Below, one piece after another: positions 59,419-64,000 of a DNA stretch of 64,000 nt. The notes under the pieces are model-generated. The model was not told the origin of the DNA and made no database searches. It worked only from the letters and a program-made list of their open reading frames with translations. Position numbers and translations under genes: made by a program. Origin of the DNA: Streptomyces termitum. Lineage in GTDB: Bacteria; Actinomycetota; Actinomycetes; Streptomycetales; Streptomycetaceae. Numbering within the stretch: position 1 is the stretch's first letter; every line of letters starts with the position of its first letter. The DNA lies in NCBI RefSeq assembly GCF_014650175.1, contig NZ_BMUL01000016.1:87529-151528 (forward strand). Direction: 5' to 3'.

Positions 59419-60881
59419 ACAAGCCGCTGCGCCGGGTCGCGATCTTCTGCGGCCTGCTCGTCCTCGCCCTGCTCCTGCGCGACAACTGGCTCCAGTTCGT
59501 CCGCGCGGACGAACTGAACGCCAACCCGAACAACCGGCGCATCCAGATCGAGCGCTACTCCAACGAGCGCGGCAACATCATCGTCGACGGCAAGCCGATC
59601 ACCGGCTCCGTCGACTCGGGCGACAAGTTCTACAAGTTCAAGCGGACCTATGTGGACGGCCCCATGTGGGCCCCGGTCACCGGCTTCGCCTCGCAGGCGT
59701 ACGACGCCAACCAGATCGAGAAGATCGAGGACGGCATCCTCACCGGCAACGACGACCGTCTCTTCTTCGACCGCACCATGGCCATGTTCACGGGCGAGAA
59801 GAAGAAGGGCGGCGACGTCGTCACCACCCTCAGCGGCGCCGCCCAGAAGGCCGCCTACGAGGGCCTCGCCAAGAACACCGGCGCCGTCGTCGCGATCGAG
59901 CCGTCGACCGGCAAGATCCTGGCGCTGGCCTCCACCCCTTCGTACGACCCCACCTCCTTCTCCGGCTACTCCGGTGACGACGAGAAGGCGTGGGTGTCGC
60001 TGGAGGAGAACAAGAACAAGCCGAAGCTGAACCGCGCCCTGCGCGAGATCTACCCCCCCGGCTCCGTGTTCAAGGTCGTGACCGCCGCCGCCGCTCTGGA
60101 GAGCGGCAAGATCACGGACATCGACGCTCCGACGGACACCCCCGAGGGCTGGAAGATCCCGCTCTCCAAGGTGCCGATGGTGAACCACGCGAGCGGCTGC
60201 GCCAACGCCAGCGTCAACGAGGCCCTGCGGGTCTCCTGCAACTCGGTCTTCGCCAAGCTCGGTGACGACGTCGGCGTCCAGAAGATGAACGAGATGGCGG
60301 AGAAGTTCGGCTTCAACGCCGAGCAGTTCGTGCCCGTCCGCTCCGCCGCCTCGGTCTACGACAAGAAGGCCGACCGTGGTGGCAACGCGCTCTCCTCGAT
60401 CGGCCAGTTCAACACCGCGACCACCCCGCTCCAGATGGCGATGGTGGCGGCCGCGATCGCGAACGACGGCAAGCTGATGAAGCCGTACATGATCGACCAG
60501 CTGCGCGCGCCGAACCTGGACGTGATCAAGCAGAACGAGCCGGAGCAGATGAGCCAGCCGGTCTCGCCGGAGAACGCCCAGAAGCTCCAGGCCATGATGG
60601 AGAACGTCGTCTCCCGGGGCACCGGCGCCAAGGCCGACGTGAACATGAGCGGGGTGCGCGTCGGTGGCAAGACCGGTACCGCGCAGCACGGTGAGAAGAA
60701 CGCCAAGCGCCCGTACGCGTGGTTCATCTCGTACGCCAAGACCGACAAGGGTTCCCCGGTCGCCGTCGCGGTGATCGTCGAGGACGCCGAGGGCGTCGGC
60801 CGTGAGGACATCACCGGTGGCGGTCTCGCCGGACCGATCGCGAAGTCGGTCATGAAGGCGGTTCTGAAGAGCCGCGGCTGA
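59415..60881 (+). CDS. pbpA: Class B penicillin-binding protein (PbpA)
   Basis: 488 residues from GTG 59415 (GTGA overlap). One N-terminal helix (about 5-25), dimerisation region, and transpeptidase domain with the active-site motif YPPGSVFKVV (SxxK), VSCNSVFAKLG (SxN) and VGGKTGTAQHG (KTGT). The glycosyltransferase domain of class A PBPs is absent. Cross-links the strands made by the SEDS partner; in Streptomyces probably for division septa and spore walls. Confidence 0.94.
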   Translation: MNKPLRRVAIFCGLLVLALLLRDNWLQFVRADELNANPNNRRIQIERYSNERGNIIVDGKPITGSVDSGDKFYKFKRTYVDGPMWAPVTGFASQAYDANQIEKIEDGILTGNDDRLFFDRTMAMFTGEKKKGGDVVTTLSGAAQKAAYEGLAKNTGAVVAIEPSTGKILALASTPSYDPTSFSGYSGDDEKAWVSLEENKNKPKLNRALREIYPPGSVFKVVTAAAALESGKITDIDAPTDTPEGWKIPLSKVPMVNHASGCANASVNEALRVSCNSVFAKLGDDVGVQKMNEMAEKFGFNAEQFVPVRSAASVYDKKADRGGNALSSIGQFNTATTPLQMAMVAAAIANDGKLMKPYMIDQLRAPNLDVIKQNEPEQMSQPVSPENAQKLQAMMENVVSRGTGAKADVNMSGVRVGGKTGTAQHGEKNAKRPYAWFISYAKTDKGSPVAVAVIVEDAEGVGREDITGGGLAGPIAKSVMKAVLKSRG

Positions 60882-61039
60882 TCTTGCGAAGGGCCGGTGG
60901 CCGCCAGGTACCGGTCAGGTATCAGCTGCCCCACGCGGGCGGTCCGGCTCTTCGGGGCCGGTAGCGTATGCGCGGACAGCACACACCGCCGGACCACCCA
61001 AGGGTGCGGTCGGGACAGACGGAGAGGGCTGGATTAGCT

Positions 61040-63055
<2,016 letters not shown>

Positions 63056-63070
63056 CCGTCCCGAAAGCGC

Positions 63071-63124
63071 GGAAAGGGGAGTGCCCCGGAGTCCTCGACA
63101 GGACTCCGGGGCACTCCCCTTTCC
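63071..63124. terminator. Very long bidirectional hairpin after pknB
   Basis: A perfect 25-bp stem: GGAAAGGGGAGTGCCCCGGA... (63071-63095) pairs with 63100-63124 around a CGAC loop. It lies between convergent pknB and sortase genes, so it serves both. Confidence 0.9.
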
Positions 63125-63195
63125 GGCGCCCGGGGCTCCCGGGGCTTCCTCGACCCAGCAGGCTCACCGGGCTCACCGGGCTTACCCCGGTCTCC

Positions 63196-63873
63196 TCAGC
63201 GGAGTTCGGCCGGCGGGGTGCGCTGTGCGTCGACCTTCTCCGCGCGGGCCAGTTCGCCCCAGACGATGTAGCGGTAGTCCGAGGTGTACATGGGGGTGCA
63301 GGTCGTCAGGGTGATGTAGCGGCCGGGCGTCTTCTTCCCGGACTCCTCGGGGATCTGCTGGAGGACGTTCACGTTGTACTTCGTCGTCTCCGGGAGCGTC
63401 TTGTAGACCTTGTAGACGTACCAGGTGTCCTTGGTCTCGAAGACGATCGGATCGCCGTTCTTCAACTTGTGGATGTTGTGGAACTTGGCGCCGTGGCCGT
63501 CGCGGTGGGCGGCGAGCGTGAAGTTGCCCTGCTTGTCCTGGGGGAGGGCCGACTTGACGGGGTCGGTGTAGTAGCCGGCGACGCCGTTGTTGAGGACGTC
63601 GGTGCCGGTGCCCTTCTTGACCAGGATCTCGTCGCCGCCGAAGGCGGGGACGTGGAGGAAGCCGAGGCCGCCCTTCGTGTCGAGGGCGCCGGGGCTCTGA
63701 TCGGCCCACTGGTCGCGGACCTTGGCGCCTTCCTGGTCGGCGGCGCGGTCGGCGAGGACGTTCGTCCACCACAGCGAATAGACGACGAAGAGCCCGAGCA
63801 CGAGGCCCGCTGTGATGAGGAGTTCGCCGAAGACGCTGATGAGTCCGGCGATCCGGTTGCGCGCGCGTGACAC
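63196..63873 (-). CDS. srtE: Class E sortase
   Basis: 225 residues from GTG 63873. N-terminal helix (about 12-37, LISVFGELLITAGLVLGLFVVYSLWW). Sortase beta-barrel: LHVPAFGGDEILVKKGTG, catalytic His in FTLAAHRDGHGAKFH, Cys in YITLTTCTPMYTSDYR and the Arg after it. Class E enzymes in Streptomyces attach chaplins and other surface proteins at LAXTG signals. A second sortase gene lies immediately upstream. Confidence 0.93.
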   Translation of the reverse strand: MSRARNRIAGLISVFGELLITAGLVLGLFVVYSLWWTNVLADRAADQEGAKVRDQWADQSPGALDTKGGLGFLHVPAFGGDEILVKKGTGTDVLNNGVAGYYTDPVKSALPQDKQGNFTLAAHRDGHGAKFHNIHKLKNGDPIVFETKDTWYVYKVYKTLPETTKYNVNVLQQIPEESGKKTPGRYITLTTCTPMYTSDYRYIVWGELARAEKVDAQRTPPAELR

Positions 63874-63909
63874 TGGGGCGGCCCTCGTCCCTTCTGGAGG
63901 TGTGGGCTC

Positions 63910-64000
63910 TCAGCCTACGAGCGCGGGTGGCTTTCCCTTGCTGCGTGGGCGTTCGTCGACGAGCTTTCCCCAGACGATCATGCGGTAGGTGCTGGTGAAT
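63910..64000 (-). CDS. Second class E sortase (partial, C-terminal 29 codons only)
   Basis: The minus strand at the right edge reads FTSTYRMIVWGKLVDERP in frame to TGA at 63910, aligning with MYTSDYRYIVWGELAR at the end of the neighbouring sortase. This is the last strand of another class E sortase whose body lies outside the window. It stops 37 bp before the srtE start, so the two form a tandem operon, as is usual in Streptomyces. Confidence 0.88.
   Translation of the reverse strand, partial: FTSTYRMIVWGKLVDERPRSKGKPPALVG

Overview
The window is very GC-rich with strong third-position GC bias, mycothiol and proteasome genes, and gene families typical of Streptomyces. The fhaA-fhaB-pstP-ftsW/rodA-pbpA-pknB order at the right end, the tRNA-Leu beside it, three perfect copies of the chromosomal parS site and several TTGTCCACA DnaA boxes all place it in the core chromosome close to oriC of a Streptomyces or near relative. 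I see no prophage, transposase, CRISPR array or rRNA operon.

Layout. 1-9.5 kb: a truncated low-complexity membrane protein, a DUF4239 protein, a LURP-one-like protein, a PLP trans-sulfuration enzyme, a nitrilase-family hydrolase, a mycothiol-dependent maleylpyruvate isomerase-like protein, an MFS/GntR pair and two coupled unknown membrane proteins. 9.5-13.1 kb: the first branched-chain 2-oxoacid dehydrogenase operon (bkdFGH type). 13.4-15.7 kb: a DosR/DevR-like response regulator, a pyridoxamine-oxidase-fold gene preceded by a DosR-box-like palindrome, and an APH-fold phosphotransferase. 15.7-20.2 kb: two divergent membrane Ser/Thr kinases and a Pro-rich surface protein. 20.3-25.5 kb: PadR regulator with an ABC/FtsX exporter pair, then the proteasome activator Bpa. 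25.6-30.1 kb: a quinone oxidoreductase, a TrkA-N potassium channel, MoeA and a MobA-like nucleotidyltransferase. 30.2-34.5 kb: the second bkd operon (bkdABC type) with its divergent Lrp/AsnC regulator. 34.5-46.2 kb: a phenylacetate catabolism region (TetR, 3-hydroxyacyl-CoA dehydrogenase, PaaN, PaaABCDE, acyl-CoA dehydrogenase), split by an unrelated TrmH-HTTM-DUF5819 operon. 46.4-50.7 kb: rhodanese, J-domain protein, DUF2252 protein and a DUF3533-like membrane protein with a divergent MarR regulator. 51.4-54 kb: a two-component system whose sensor carries an unusual extra C-terminal membrane module. 54.2 kb: tRNA-Leu(CAG). 55-63 kb: the cell-wall/division signalling operon. 63.2-64 kb: two tandem class E sortases, the second cut by the window edge.

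The paa genes appear tied together by two near-identical 14-bp palindromes in front of paaN and paaA, with a third, one-mismatch copy between bkdA and bkdR; the TetR regulator beside paaN is the obvious candidate reader. The bkd operons supply branched acyl-CoA starters for fatty acids and polyketides. The right-hand operon links peptidoglycan synthesis (SEDS protein plus class B PBP) to kinase/phosphatase/FHA signalling.

The items most worth follow-up are the SdpA/SdpB-like HTTM-DUF5819 pair with no visible peptide substrate, the histidine kinase with an extra external domain, the DosR-like box, the paa operators, the KstR-like palindrome, and the parS copies embedded in coding sequence and in a stop/start overlap. 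These functions are inferred by sequence reading only.
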